From: an uncultured Burkholderiaceae bacterium
GTDB taxonomy: Bacteria; Pseudomonadota; Gammaproteobacteria; Burkholderiales; Burkholderiaceae_F
Direction: 5' to 3'
Assembly (NCBI GenBank): GCA_937936215.1
Contig: CALGWX010000182.1
Location: 1 to 15,388 of the forward strand
DNA: 15,388 nt
Shown: piece by piece, positions 8,100 to 14,946 of the stretch
Position numbering within the stretch: position 1 is the stretch's first letter
Layout: each line of letters starts with the position of its first letter
Program-made: the position numbers and the translations under genes
The notes under the pieces: generated by a model
Databases searched by the model: none
What the model saw: only the letters and a program-made list of their open reading frames with translations
What the model was told of the DNA's origin: nothing

Positions 8100-9382
8100 T
8101 GCGCGATCACAGTCGGGAGCCACAGCGCGATGCCGGGAAACACCGCCAGCAGCCCCAGCAGGAGGAACAGCGCGACGACGAAGGGCGCCGCGCCAACGAT
8201 GACATCGTTGAGCGAACCGCCGGCGCGCAGGTTGTGCACGACGAACAGGTTCAGCCCCACCGGCGGCGTGATCAGCGCCGTCTCCACCAGCACGATGACG
8301 ACGATGCCGAACCAGACCATGTCGAAGCCCAGCGCCGCCATCACCGGCGCGATCACCGGGATGGTGGTGATCATCAGCGACAGCGTCTCCATGAAGCAGC
8401 CGAGGACGACGTAGAAGACGATCACCGCCAGCAGCATCTCCCACTTGGACAGGCCAAGGTTCTGCACCGCGTCGGTCAGCCGCGTGGTCAGGCCGATCGA
8501 CGACATTACGAAGTTGAGGAAGTAGGCGGCCACGATGATTAGCATGATCATGCCCGTGGAGCGCATCGTGCCGAGCAGCGCCAGGCGCAACATGCCCCAG
8601 TTCAACGCACGGTTCCACCACGCCAGCAGCAGTCCGGCCATCACGCCGAGCGCCGCGGCTTCGGTCGGCGTCGCCAGGCCGGCGTAGATCGAGCCGACCA
8701 CGACCAGGAAGATCCCGAGCGGCGGCAGCAGGTGAATCAGCCCTGCGATGCAGACCGCGAGCGTGGCCTGGATCCTTTGTCCACCCCATGCCGGCCGCCA
8801 AGCGCAGGCCAACGCGACGATCAGCATGAAACTCAGCGCCAGCAGCACGCCCGGCACGATGCCGGCGAGATACAGCTTTGGCACCGACGTGTTGGTCAGC
8901 ACCGCGTAGATGATGATGTTGATCGATGGCGGGATGAGGATGCCGAGCGTGCCGCCCGCCGCCAGCGTGCCGAGGAAAAGCCGCTCGCTGTAGCCGTAGC
9001 GGCGGGCCTGCGGCAGCGCCACCGTGCCGACGGTGGCTGCCGTGGCCACGCTGGAGCCCGAGGTGGCGGCAAACAGCGCGCAGGCGGCGATGTTCGAGTG
9101 CATCAGTCCGCCGGGCAGCCACGACAGCCAGTTCGCCAGCGCCGAGTACATGCGCTCGGCCAGTCCCGAGCGCAGCAGCAATTCACCCAGCAGGATGAAC
9201 ATCGGCAGGGCCACCAGCAGAAACTCGTTGCTCGAGCTCCAGGCGATCTCGCCCGCTGCACGCGAGACCGGCAGGAAGGCGAAGAGCTGGGCCAGGATCA
9301 TGCCGAGCACGCCCAGCGAGGCCGCCACGGGGATCGCCAGCGCCATCAGCACCAGCAGGGTGAGCAGTGCGGTCGGGATCAT
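8096..9382 (-). CDS. dctM: TRAP transporter large permease (DctM)
   Basis: A 428-residue inner-membrane protein with about a dozen hydrophobic segments, the normal size for DctM. It forms the Na+-driven translocation channel of a tripartite ATP-independent transporter, receiving ligand from the periplasmic DctP. Family landmarks are FILLGELLLRSGLAERMY near residues 62-79, the ATSGSSVATAATVG loop near 109-122, ALPQARRYGYSERLFLGTLAAG, LGILIPPSINIIIYA, and the PTEAAALGVM segment around residue 235. The start overlaps the dctQ stop and the stop overlaps the DUF2848 start, each by 4 bp, which indicates tight translational coupling. It is the membrane partner of the DctP and DctQ immediately upstream. 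The substrate cannot be read from this subunit. Confidence 0.96.
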   Translation of the reverse strand: MIPTALLTLLVLMALAIPVAASLGVLGMILAQLFAFLPVSRAAGEIAWSSSNEFLLVALPMFILLGELLLRSGLAERMYSALANWLSWLPGGLMHSNIAACALFAATSGSSVATAATVGTVALPQARRYGYSERLFLGTLAAGGTLGILIPPSINIIIYAVLTNTSVPKLYLAGIVPGVLLALSFMLIVALACAWRPAWGGQRIQATLAVCIAGLIHLLPPLGIFLVVVGSIYAGLATPTEAAALGVMAGLLLAWWNRALNWGMLRLALLGTMRSTGMIMLIIVAAYFLNFVMSSIGLTTRLTDAVQNLGLSKWEMLLAVIVFYVVLGCFMETLSLMITTIPVIAPVMAALGFDMVWFGIVVIVLVETALITPPVGLNLFVVHNLRAGGSLNDVIVGAAPFVVALFLLLGLLAVFPGIALWLPTVIAQ

Positions 9383-9987
9383 CGCGGCGCGGCGAGGCGT
9401 GCCTTGGCTGTTTGCAGTTCGTCTGCAGCCTCGTCCTGCACGGAGCGCGCGCCGATCAGGCGGTTGACGGTGGCGAGGTCACCGGCCGCGAACGCCGCCA
9501 CCGAGCGCGCGAGCAGCAGCAGGCCGCACGCCACGAACCAGCCGTAGCCGGCCCACCAGAGCGTCAGGGGGATGGCCAGCGGCGCGCCGAGCGACGAGTT
9601 CGAGCGGGAGCCGATCTGCCATGCATAGCTCATCACCGCCCAGCCGTACCAGGCCACGAGGCTGGCAAAGGCGAGCAGCGCCAGCAGCGCCAGCAGATCG
9701 CAGCCGGCGGCAACCCGTCGCGGCAGGTGCTGGTAAAGGGCGTCGATCCGCACGTTGCCGCGACTGAGCATCACGAAGGCGAAGGCCCAGGTCGAACCAA
9801 TGGCCAGCGCGTAGCCGGAAAGCTCGTCGGCGCCGCCGACCGTCACCGCGGTGAACTTGCGCAGCAGGACGTCGACCGAGACCAGGCCGGCCGAGGCGAG
9901 GATCAGCACCCCGCCCGCAAGCGCGGCCGCCGACGAGGCCCGGTCGGCGGCGCGCAGCGCCGCTTCCAGCGCGCGGCTCATCGGCAT
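9379..9987 (-). CDS. dctQ: TRAP transporter small permease (DctQ)
   Basis: A 202-residue inner-membrane protein with four hydrophobic segments, at about 18-40, 57-75, 95-115 and 138-163. The family pattern is clear: an aromatic-poor first helix, then GGADELSGYALAIGSTWAFA and the loop LSRGNVRIDALYQHLP. DctQ pairs with DctM to form the membrane complex. Two in-frame ATG codons are close together, at 9987 (MPMSRAL) and 9981 (MSRAL). A weak GGCAGGG sequence sits only a few bases from the first and at better spacing from the second, so the true start may be 9981. The gene lies 15 bp after dctP and overlaps dctM by 4 bp. The C-terminal tail after the last helix, about 40 residues, is longer than in many DctQ proteins and is probably cytoplasmic. 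Confidence 0.93.
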   Translation of the reverse strand: MPMSRALEAALRAADRASSAAALAGGVLILASAGLVSVDVLLRKFTAVTVGGADELSGYALAIGSTWAFAFVMLSRGNVRIDALYQHLPRRVAAGCDLLALLALLAFASLVAWYGWAVMSYAWQIGSRSNSSLGAPLAIPLTLWWAGYGWFVACGLLLLARSVAAFAAGDLATVNRLIGARSVQDEAADELQTAKARLAAPR

Positions 9988-10002
9988 GCCCTGCCGTCGC
10001 GG

Positions 10003-11052
10003 CTACTTCTTGGCCGTGACGCCGGTCTCTTTGCCCACGGTGGCGTTGAAGTCCGCGACACAGGCGGCCGAACAGCGGGCCGCCCACTTGGGCAGCGTGA
10101 CCTCGACGATGGTCTTGCGCAGCAGTTCGCGGTCGGCGGCGCTGGGCTGCACGACCTTCATCCTGCCTTTCTGGCCCATGGTGCACTTGTCGGTGCCGGC
10201 ATTGCACTCGTAGCCCTGCACCGTGAACGTTTCGGCGGCATCCCAGACGCTCTTCTCCAGGCCCTGGATCTCCTTGCTCAGGAAGGCGCGCACCTCCGGC
10301 TTGTAGCCGGCCCAAGCCTTGCCGTTGACCGCATAGACGATCTGGTTCCACGACAGCGGCAGCGCCAGCAGATGGGTGGTGACCTCGTGCCACTTGGCCA
10401 GATTGCCCGACAGCGAACCGGTGATCGCGCAGTCGACCGTCTTGTTCTGCAGCGCCGGCACCACTTCGCCGAAGGCCATCGTCACCGGCGTGCCGCCGAG
10501 CGCCTCGACCAGTTCCGACAGCGAACGCCCCGCCACCCGGACCTTCTTGCCCTTGATGTCCGCCAGCCCCTTGATCTCGCCGTTGCAGAAAAGGACCTGC
10601 GCCGGATAGGTGCCGAAGCCGAGCAACTCGACGTTGAACTTCTCCCGGTACAGCTTCACGTAGACCGGGCGGGTTGCCTCCGTCACGCGGCGCGCGGTGG
10701 CCACGTCGGGCAGCAGGCCGGCCAGATCGACCATCTCGTTGGCCGGGTCGTCGGCCGCGAGGTAGGAGATGACGGTGGCGCCGATCTCGACCACCCCCTG
10801 CCCCATCAGGCGCAGCACCTCGGGCCCTTTCAGGCCCATTTCGTTGAAACCCTTGATCTCGGTGGTGATCGCGCCCCCGGAGCGCTCGGGCACCGTCTTG
10901 GTCCAGAACGGCACCTCGTAGTCCTTGTACTGCGGCAGGTTGGAGATCGAGCCGACGACACGCAGGTGCGTCTTGGGCAGGGTCTGCGCCGGGACGGCGG
11001 CGGGCAACATCGCAGCGACGGCGACCGCGATGGCGGGAATGATGCGTTTCAT
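10003..11052 (-). CDS. dctP: TRAP transporter periplasmic substrate-binding protein (DctP), ligand unknown
   Basis: A 349-residue secreted receptor. The signal peptide is MKRIIPAIAVAVAAMLPAAV with a probable AQT cleavage region near residue 23. The DctP core motif IKGKKVRVAGRS near 166-177 supplies Arg172, at the position of the family's carboxylate-binding arginine. The segment GGTPVTMAFGEVVPALQNKTVD (about 187-207) is the usual follow-on. An oddity for this family is six cysteines in the mature chain (156, 208, 283, 290, 327, 331). Four of these sit in C-x6-C and C-x3-C pairs near the C-terminus and could form periplasmic disulphides. The start is well supported by AGGAGGAG just upstream of the ATG. 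It differs clearly from the plus-strand DctP in the core motifs, so it probably binds a different ligand. Operon context suggests a small carboxylate related to 5-oxoproline or D-glutamate, which is inference. Confidence 0.93.
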   Translation of the reverse strand: MKRIIPAIAVAVAAMLPAAVPAQTLPKTHLRVVGSISNLPQYKDYEVPFWTKTVPERSGGAITTEIKGFNEMGLKGPEVLRLMGQGVVEIGATVISYLAADDPANEMVDLAGLLPDVATARRVTEATRPVYVKLYREKFNVELLGFGTYPAQVLFCNGEIKGLADIKGKKVRVAGRSLSELVEALGGTPVTMAFGEVVPALQNKTVDCAITGSLSGNLAKWHEVTTHLLALPLSWNQIVYAVNGKAWAGYKPEVRAFLSKEIQGLEKSVWDAAETFTVQGYECNAGTDKCTMGQKGRMKVVQPSAADRELLRKTIVEVTLPKWAARCSAACVADFNATVGKETGVTAKK

Positions 11053-11101
11053 GGTCTCCTCCTGACGAAAGGGTGCTTCGCTCCGGCGACTGGCCGCGAC
11101 G

Positions 11102-11899
11102 TTAGAACACGGCCAGCCGTTCGTTCAGCAAATCGGTCACCAGCATGCAGCCTGGCGCGTGGGTGATGGCCAGCGGCAGGCGCGCGGCCGCGAGCGCGGC
11201 CTGCGGCGTCACGCCGCAGGCCCAGAACACAGGCACCTCGCCGGCGCGAACCTCGATGCGGTCGCCATAGTCCGGCCGCTCGAGAGCGTCGATGCCGATG
11301 GCCTTCGGGTCGCCCAAGTGCACCGGCGCGCCATGCACGCTCGGGAAACGGGACGTGATCTGAACCGCCCGAATCGCGTCGGGCGGCGAGAACGGCCGCA
11401 TGGTGACCACCAGCGGGCCGCTGAACGGGCCCGCCGGCGTGGTGGCGATGCCGGTCCGGTACATCGCGACGTTGTCGCCGCACGTGATGTGGCGCAAGGG
11501 CACGCCGGCCGCCAGCAGCGCCTGCTCGAACGAGAAGCTGCAGCCGAGCACGAAGCTGACGAGGTCGTCGCGCCAGAGCGCCGTGATGTCGGTGGGTTCG
11601 CTTTCGAGCTGGCCGTGGCGCCAGACGCGATAGCGCGGCACATCGGTGCGGATGTCGAGGTCCGCGCCCAAGGTGGGAAGCCGCGGCTCGCCGGCGTCGC
11701 TCACCGCAAGCAGCGGACAGGGCTTGGGATTGCGCTGGCAGTACAGCAGGAAGTCGTAGGCGTGCTCGCGCGGGACGATGACCACGTTGCCCTGGACGTA
11801 TCGAGGCGCTGCACCGACCGTGTGCCCACTGAGCGTGCCGCTTCGGGCAGCGTGGCGGACGGCGACGCCGGTGGGCAGGGATTCGGGCATGGCAGTCAT
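11102..11899 (-). CDS. DUF1445/YcsI family protein, putative D-glutamate cyclase (annotated elsewhere as putative hydro-lyase)
   Basis: A 265-residue soluble protein. Family blocks are YVQGNVVIVPREHAYDFLLY (34-53), then CQRNPKPCPLL, RTDVPRYRVWRHG near 84-96, SFVLGCSFSFEQALL near 115-129, GPLVVTMRPF near 161, GAPVHLGDP (190-198), PVFWACGVTPQAAL near 223 and ITHAPGCMLVTDL near 245. The mammalian homologue DGLUCY interconverts D-glutamate and 5-oxo-D-proline in mitochondria, and Bacillus subtilis ycsI lies among the pxpABC-type 5-oxoprolinase genes. Here it sits in an operon with a different, ATP-dependent 5-oxoprolinase, which supports the same metabolite class. I chose the ATG at 11899; the ATG at 11890 is also possible. 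Neither has a good ribosome-binding site. A TTG directly after the lysR stop would add 21 residues unlike the family and was not used. The bacterial activity is inferred. Confidence 0.88.
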   Translation of the reverse strand: MTAMPESLPTGVAVRHAARSGTLSGHTVGAAPRYVQGNVVIVPREHAYDFLLYCQRNPKPCPLLAVSDAGEPRLPTLGADLDIRTDVPRYRVWRHGQLESEPTDITALWRDDLVSFVLGCSFSFEQALLAAGVPLRHITCGDNVAMYRTGIATTPAGPFSGPLVVTMRPFSPPDAIRAVQITSRFPSVHGAPVHLGDPKAIGIDALERPDYGDRIEVRAGEVPVFWACGVTPQAALAAARLPLAITHAPGCMLVTDLLNERLAVF

Positions 11900-11962
11900 C
11901 GACGCCGCGCAAATTCGTTGCAAACGCGGCGCACTCTGCGCCCGCCCGCTTTGCGCCGTCAA

Positions 11963-12919
11963 TCAACTTTTTCTTTTGACCGCTGATAAGCGCGGCGGCG
12001 CCGGGGGCTGCGCGACGTCCGGCCGGGCGGCGGCGAGGAACTCGGCGCAGACGAGCTCGGCCAGCGCGATCAGTTCGTCGACCTCGGCCAGCGCGGGCTC
12101 GGCGCGCTGGCTGGCGAACACCGGCAGGGGCGGCAGCGGCGGGTCGACGTCGAGCAGCACCAGTTCGCCACGCTCGACCTCCCGCTGCACCACCGCCACC
12201 GGCAACGGCGCCACGCCGAAGCCGGTCTTGGCCAGTTCGATCATCGCTGCCAGCGAGGAAAAGAAGCTCACCTTCAGCGGCGTGCGCAGTTCGCCGCCGC
12301 TGGCGGCAGCCAGCACGCTGCGATAGACGACCGATTCCCGCTGGAAGCTGATGATCGGCCACTCGGCCAGATCGGCCAGACGCAGGGTGCCGGGCGCCAG
12401 CGGCAACGAGGCCGCGGCCACCCAGCGCATCGCCAGCATGGCGATGCCGCGGTTCTCGATGAAGCCCTCGCTGATGGCCTCGGTCTGGAATGCCACGTCG
12501 AGGCGGCCGCGCAGCAGCTCGTCGCGAAGCCGAGGTGAGGTGTCCGACTGCAGTTCGATGGTGATCTGCGGATAGCGGCGGGAGAAGCGCGACAGCAGCG
12601 CCGGCAGCCACGTGTGCACCACCGTTTCCATCACGCCGATGCGCAGCGTGCCCGAGGACACCTGCGGCGAACCCACCGCGGCGCGCATCTTGGCGTGCAA
12701 TTCGAGCATCGACTCGGCCATCGGCAGCAGCTCGGTGCCCTGGAAAGTCAGCGTCACCGAGCGCCGGTCGCGCTCGAACAGGCGCACCCCGAGTTGCTCC
12801 TCCAGCGTCGCGATGCGGCTGGAGATGCCCGCCTGCGTGGTGCACAGCTTGTCCGCGGCCGCCTTGAAGCTCGACAGGCGGGCAACCCAGACGAAGGCTT
12901 CGAGGAAACGCAGGTTCAT
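11963..12919 (-). CDS. LysR-type transcriptional regulator
   Basis: A 318-residue cytosolic DNA-binding protein. The N-terminal winged helix-turn-helix is classic: MNLRFLEAFVWVARLSSFKA, then AADKLCTTQAGISSRIATLE (recognition helix around 29-40), then GVRLFERDRRSVTLT. The effector domain runs from about residue 90 to 300. A hydrophobic stretch followed by an Arg- and Pro-rich tail ends the chain. It is divergent from the plus-strand dctP gene across a 473-bp gap and is also first in the minus-strand series, so it is well placed to control both. The inducer is probably a compound handled by this locus, such as pyroglutamate or D-glutamate; that is inference. The ATG at 12919 gives a normal LysR start, but its nearest purine-rich sequence (GGAGGAG) is more than 20 nt upstream, so initiation may be weak. 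Confidence 0.94.
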   Translation of the reverse strand: MNLRFLEAFVWVARLSSFKAAADKLCTTQAGISSRIATLEEQLGVRLFERDRRSVTLTFQGTELLPMAESMLELHAKMRAAVGSPQVSSGTLRIGVMETVVHTWLPALLSRFSRRYPQITIELQSDTSPRLRDELLRGRLDVAFQTEAISEGFIENRGIAMLAMRWVAAASLPLAPGTLRLADLAEWPIISFQRESVVYRSVLAAASGGELRTPLKVSFFSSLAAMIELAKTGFGVAPLPVAVVQREVERGELVLLDVDPPLPPLPVFASQRAEPALAEVDELIALAELVCAEFLAAARPDVAQPPAPPRLSAVKRKS

Positions 12920-13225
12920 GTCGAACGCGGACTCGACCGCGGGCTCCTCCGGCTGCCGTGCCGGCGCCGCTTACGGCGACCGCGCGCCGCGACCGCTCCC
13001 GCCAGCGGCTTCGATGCTTGCGATTGTGCCAACTTCCGCCGAACGCGCGCGGACGGCCATTGGCGGGGGCGTGGAAAACCGCCGCCGGTCTGCGGACCAC
13101 GTGACGTGCGGGCGGTCTTCGCGCGACAAAACTTCCAAGCCGGTTCAGCCCGCTGCCCACTTGATGCCGACCATCGTCCACGACCCGCCCCGGCTGTGCG
13201 TCAGCACCCCTTCATGGTGCGCGTC

Positions 13226-13249
13226 TTGCACAGCGGCAGTGCACTGCAA
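13226..13249. promoter_or_regulatory. Candidate LysR operator: palindrome GCAGTGCACTGC inside TTGCA...TGCAA
   Basis: Positions 13236-13247 are a perfect 12-bp palindrome. The outer TTGCA (13226-13230) and TGCAA (13245-13249) are also inverted repeats of each other. If the candidate dctP promoter is right, the palindrome is centred roughly 58 bp upstream of the start point, near where LysR-type activators usually contact DNA. It does not give a clean T-N11-A dyad, so the assignment is tentative. Confidence 0.35.
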
Positions 13250-13264
13250 CTGCCCGGCATGAAC

Positions 13265-13293
13265 TGGACGAGTCCCCCAAAGTCGCGTAAAAG
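13265..13293 (+). promoter_or_regulatory. Candidate sigma-70 promoter for plus-strand dctP operon
   Basis: TGGACG (13265-13270) and TAAAAG (13288-13293), separated by 17 bp, each match the -35 and -10 consensus at four of six positions. The start would be near 13300, with a leader of about 90 nt ending in the AAGGAGG ribosome-binding site. The match is weak, as expected for an activator-dependent promoter. Confidence 0.3.
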
Positions 13294-13392
13294 CCTCGCC
13301 CTTCCCGCATCGGTTGCGACGGGCGATCCCCCGCCCGGGGCCATGCGCTAGATTTTTGGAACGCAACAACCAAACTTCGCCAAGGAGGCTTC

Positions 13393-14379
13393 ATGAAGAT
13401 TGTCCGTTTTCTGGTCGCCGCTGCAGCCGCGGTGGCTACTTTTGCCGCCGCTGCCCAAGTCAAATGGGACATGCCCACCGGCTATCCGGTGGCCAACCCG
13501 CACACGGTCACGCTGTCGCAACTGGCCAAGGACATCGAGTTCGAGACCAAGGGCAAGCTGAAGATCGTCGTGCACCCCGGCGGGTCGCTGTTCAAGGCGC
13601 CGGAGATCATGCGCGCGGTCGAAACGGGCCAGGCGCAGATGGGCGAGGTGCTGATGAGCCTGCTGGTCAACCAGAACCCGGTGTGGGGCGTCGACTCGCT
13701 GCCCTTCCTGGCTACCAGCTTCGACGAGGCCTACAAGCTGTGGCAGGCGCAGCGCCCCGTGGCGGAGCAGATCCTGGCCAAGCGCGGCGTCAAGCTGCTC
13801 TATGCGGTGGCGTGGCCGCCGCAGGGCATCTACGCCAAGAAGGAGCTGAAGTCCGCCGCCGACATGAAGGGCCTGAAGTGGCGCGCCTACAACCCGGCCA
13901 CGACCAAGATCGCCCAGGTGGTCGGCGCCACGCCGCTCACCATCCAGGCGGCCGAACTGTCGCAGGCGCTGGCCACCGGCGTGGTCGACTCGACGATGAC
14001 CTCGGGCGCCACCGGCGTGGACTCGAAGATCTGGGAATCGCTCACCCACTATCACCGCGTCAACGCCTGGCTGCCGAAGAACATGCTGGTGGTCAACCAG
14101 AAGGAGTTCGACAAGCTCGACAAGGAAACGCAGGCGATCGTCGTGCGCCTGGCCGCGGAGGCCGAGAAGAAGGGCTGGGAGCGGATGCGTGCCTATGACG
14201 ACGAGTCGGTGGGCATCCTGCAGAAAAATGGGATGAAGATCGTCACGCCCACGCCGCAACTGATGGCCGACATGAAGAAGATCGGCGACGAGATGGTGGC
14301 CGACTGGATCAAGCAGTCCGGCGCCGACGGCCAGAAGATCCTCGACGCCTACCGCCGCGCGGTGCCGGCCAAGAAGTAG
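13393..14379 (+). CDS. dctP: TRAP substrate-binding protein, pyroglutamate-receptor (DctP6/DctP7-like) subfamily
   Basis: A 328-residue periplasmic receptor. The signal peptide is MKIVRFLVAAAAAVATFAAA, with cleavage probably before or at AQVKW. Notable motifs are MPTGYPVANPHT (27-38), HPGGSLFKAPEIMRAV (61-76), GEVLMS near 84, NPVWGVDSLPFLAT (95-108), LLYAVAWPPQGIYAKK (135-150) and KWRAYNPATTKIAQ near 162, where Arg164 is the likely carboxylate-binding residue. From memory these closely resemble Bordetella pertussis DctP6 and DctP7, whose crystal structures contained pyroglutamate and define a subfamily. That fits the oxoprolinase and DUF1445 genes next door. A strong AAGGAGG lies 4 nt before the ATG. 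The gene starts a dctPQM operon divergent from lysR. A stem-loop follows the stop, probably allowing receptor synthesis in excess over the membrane subunits. Confidence 0.95.
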   Translation: MKIVRFLVAAAAAVATFAAAAQVKWDMPTGYPVANPHTVTLSQLAKDIEFETKGKLKIVVHPGGSLFKAPEIMRAVETGQAQMGEVLMSLLVNQNPVWGVDSLPFLATSFDEAYKLWQAQRPVAEQILAKRGVKLLYAVAWPPQGIYAKKELKSAADMKGLKWRAYNPATTKIAQVVGATPLTIQAAELSQALATGVVDSTMTSGATGVDSKIWESLTHYHRVNAWLPKNMLVVNQKEFDKLDKETQAIVVRLAAEAEKKGWERMRAYDDESVGILQKNGMKIVTPTPQLMADMKKIGDEMVADWIKQSGADGQKILDAYRRAVPAKK

Positions 14380-14399
14380 CCACCCTCCGCCGCTGCGAC

Positions 14400-14423
14400 G
14401 CGCCCCCATTGCGACGGGGGCGC
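14400..14423 (+). other. Stem-loop between dctP and dctQ (8-bp perfect stem)
   Basis: GCGCCCCC (14400-14407) pairs perfectly with GGGGGCGC (14416-14423) around the 8-nt loop ATTGCGAC. It begins 20 nt after the dctP stop and ends 14 nt before the dctQ start. No T-tract follows, so it is more likely an mRNA-stabilising or attenuating structure than a full terminator. Such intercistronic hairpins fit operons in which the binding protein is needed in excess. The minus-strand dctP-dctQ junction is only 15 bp and has none. Confidence 0.65.
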
Positions 14424-14437
14424 CGCGGCCGCATGCG

Positions 14438-14944
14438 ATGAAGACGCCGCTCACGCCGCTGTACCAGCTTTTCGGCGTCCTCGGCGCGCTGTTCATCCTC
14501 GCCACGCTGCTGCTGCAGCTGTTCGCGATCTTCGGCCGCATGGCGGGCGTGACCCTTGGCGGCCACGACGCCTACGCCGGCTACTTCCTCGCCGCCGGCA
14601 GCTTCCTGACGCTGGCCCATGCGCTGAAGCGCGGCGACCACATCCGAGTCACGTTGATCATCAGCCGCTTCGAAGGCAAGGCGCGGCTGGCGATCGAGGT
14701 CTTCTGCCTGGCGGTCGCCACCTTCCTGTCGGGCTACTTCGCCTTCTACGCCGGCAAGCTCGCCTGGGGCTCCTGGCGCTTTGGCGAAGTGTCGACCGAG
14801 ATCGACGCCACCCCGCTATGGATCCCGCAGCTGTCAATGGCGCTCGGCGTCACCGCGTTGTTTCTCGCATTTGTCGAAGAACTGATCGTCGTGCTGCGCA
14901 CCCACCGCCTGCCGCCGCCGCGGCCTGGCACCGGGCTGGAGTGA
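14438..14944 (+). CDS. dctQ: TRAP transporter small permease (DctQ)
   Basis: A 168-residue inner-membrane protein with four hydrophobic segments, around 10-32, 45-62, 86-108 and 130-152. Family features are the GVTLGGHDAYAGYFLAAGSF segment and the loop ALKRGDHIRVTLI. It is the small membrane partner of the adjacent DctM. The start ATG follows a GC-rich leader without a clear Shine-Dalgarno sequence; the nearby ATG at 14433 is followed almost at once by a stop. Poor initiation here and the hairpin upstream both fit lower expression than dctP. The dctM start follows the stop by 2 bp. Confidence 0.93.
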   Translation: MKTPLTPLYQLFGVLGALFILATLLLQLFAIFGRMAGVTLGGHDAYAGYFLAAGSFLTLAHALKRGDHIRVTLIISRFEGKARLAIEVFCLAVATFLSGYFAFYAGKLAWGSWRFGEVSTEIDATPLWIPQLSMALGVTALFLAFVEELIVVLRTHRLPPPRPGTGLE

Positions 14945-14946
14945 CG

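Larger units (their letters stand above)
3734..12919 (-). other. Proposed catabolic operon: lysR - DUF1445 - dctP - dctQ - dctM - DUF2848 - 5-oxoprolinase
   Basis: Seven genes run in one direction with short or negative gaps. There are 63 bp between lysR and the chosen DUF1445 start, 49 bp before dctP, 15 bp before dctQ, 4-bp overlaps at dctQ/dctM and dctM/DUF2848, and 13 bp before the oxoprolinase. The last five genes almost certainly share a transcript. Inclusion of lysR and the DUF1445 gene is likely, but an internal promoter before dctP cannot be excluded. The content points to import and breakdown of a 5-oxoproline-related compound. Confidence 0.75.
12920..13392. promoter_or_regulatory. 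473-bp divergent regulatory region between lysR and the plus-strand TRAP operon
   Basis: I see no credible gene here; open frames in it lack family features and mirror GC bias. It must hold the promoters of lysR (minus) and dctP (plus), and it is long for a LysR-divergent gap. It contains a 12-bp perfect palindrome (13236-13247) flanked by TTGCA and TGCAA, a candidate sigma-70 promoter for dctP (13265-13293), and three copies of AACTTC (13031, 13130, 13373). On the minus strand no convincing lysR promoter stands out. The length would also allow a small RNA, but no promoter-terminator pair shows one. Confidence 0.6.

Noticed and set aside
9367..11166. A plus-strand open frame of about 600 codons over the dctQ and dctP genes
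   Set aside because: Antisense shadow with no recognisable domain; both opposing genes are well supported.
11900..11962. TTG start immediately after the lysR stop for the DUF1445 gene
   Set aside because: It adds 21 residues not resembling the family's N-terminus and has no ribosome-binding site; the ATG at 11899 or 11890 gives the usual length.
13016..13034. Sigma-54-like promoter for lysR (minus strand TTGGCACAATCGCAAGC)
   Set aside because: The GG and GC elements are off the required 10-nt spacing and the -12 half does not match TTGC.
13145..13369. Short minus-strand open frame inside the divergent gap
   Set aside because: No ribosome-binding site or family resemblance; it overlaps the dctP leader and looks like chance coding potential.
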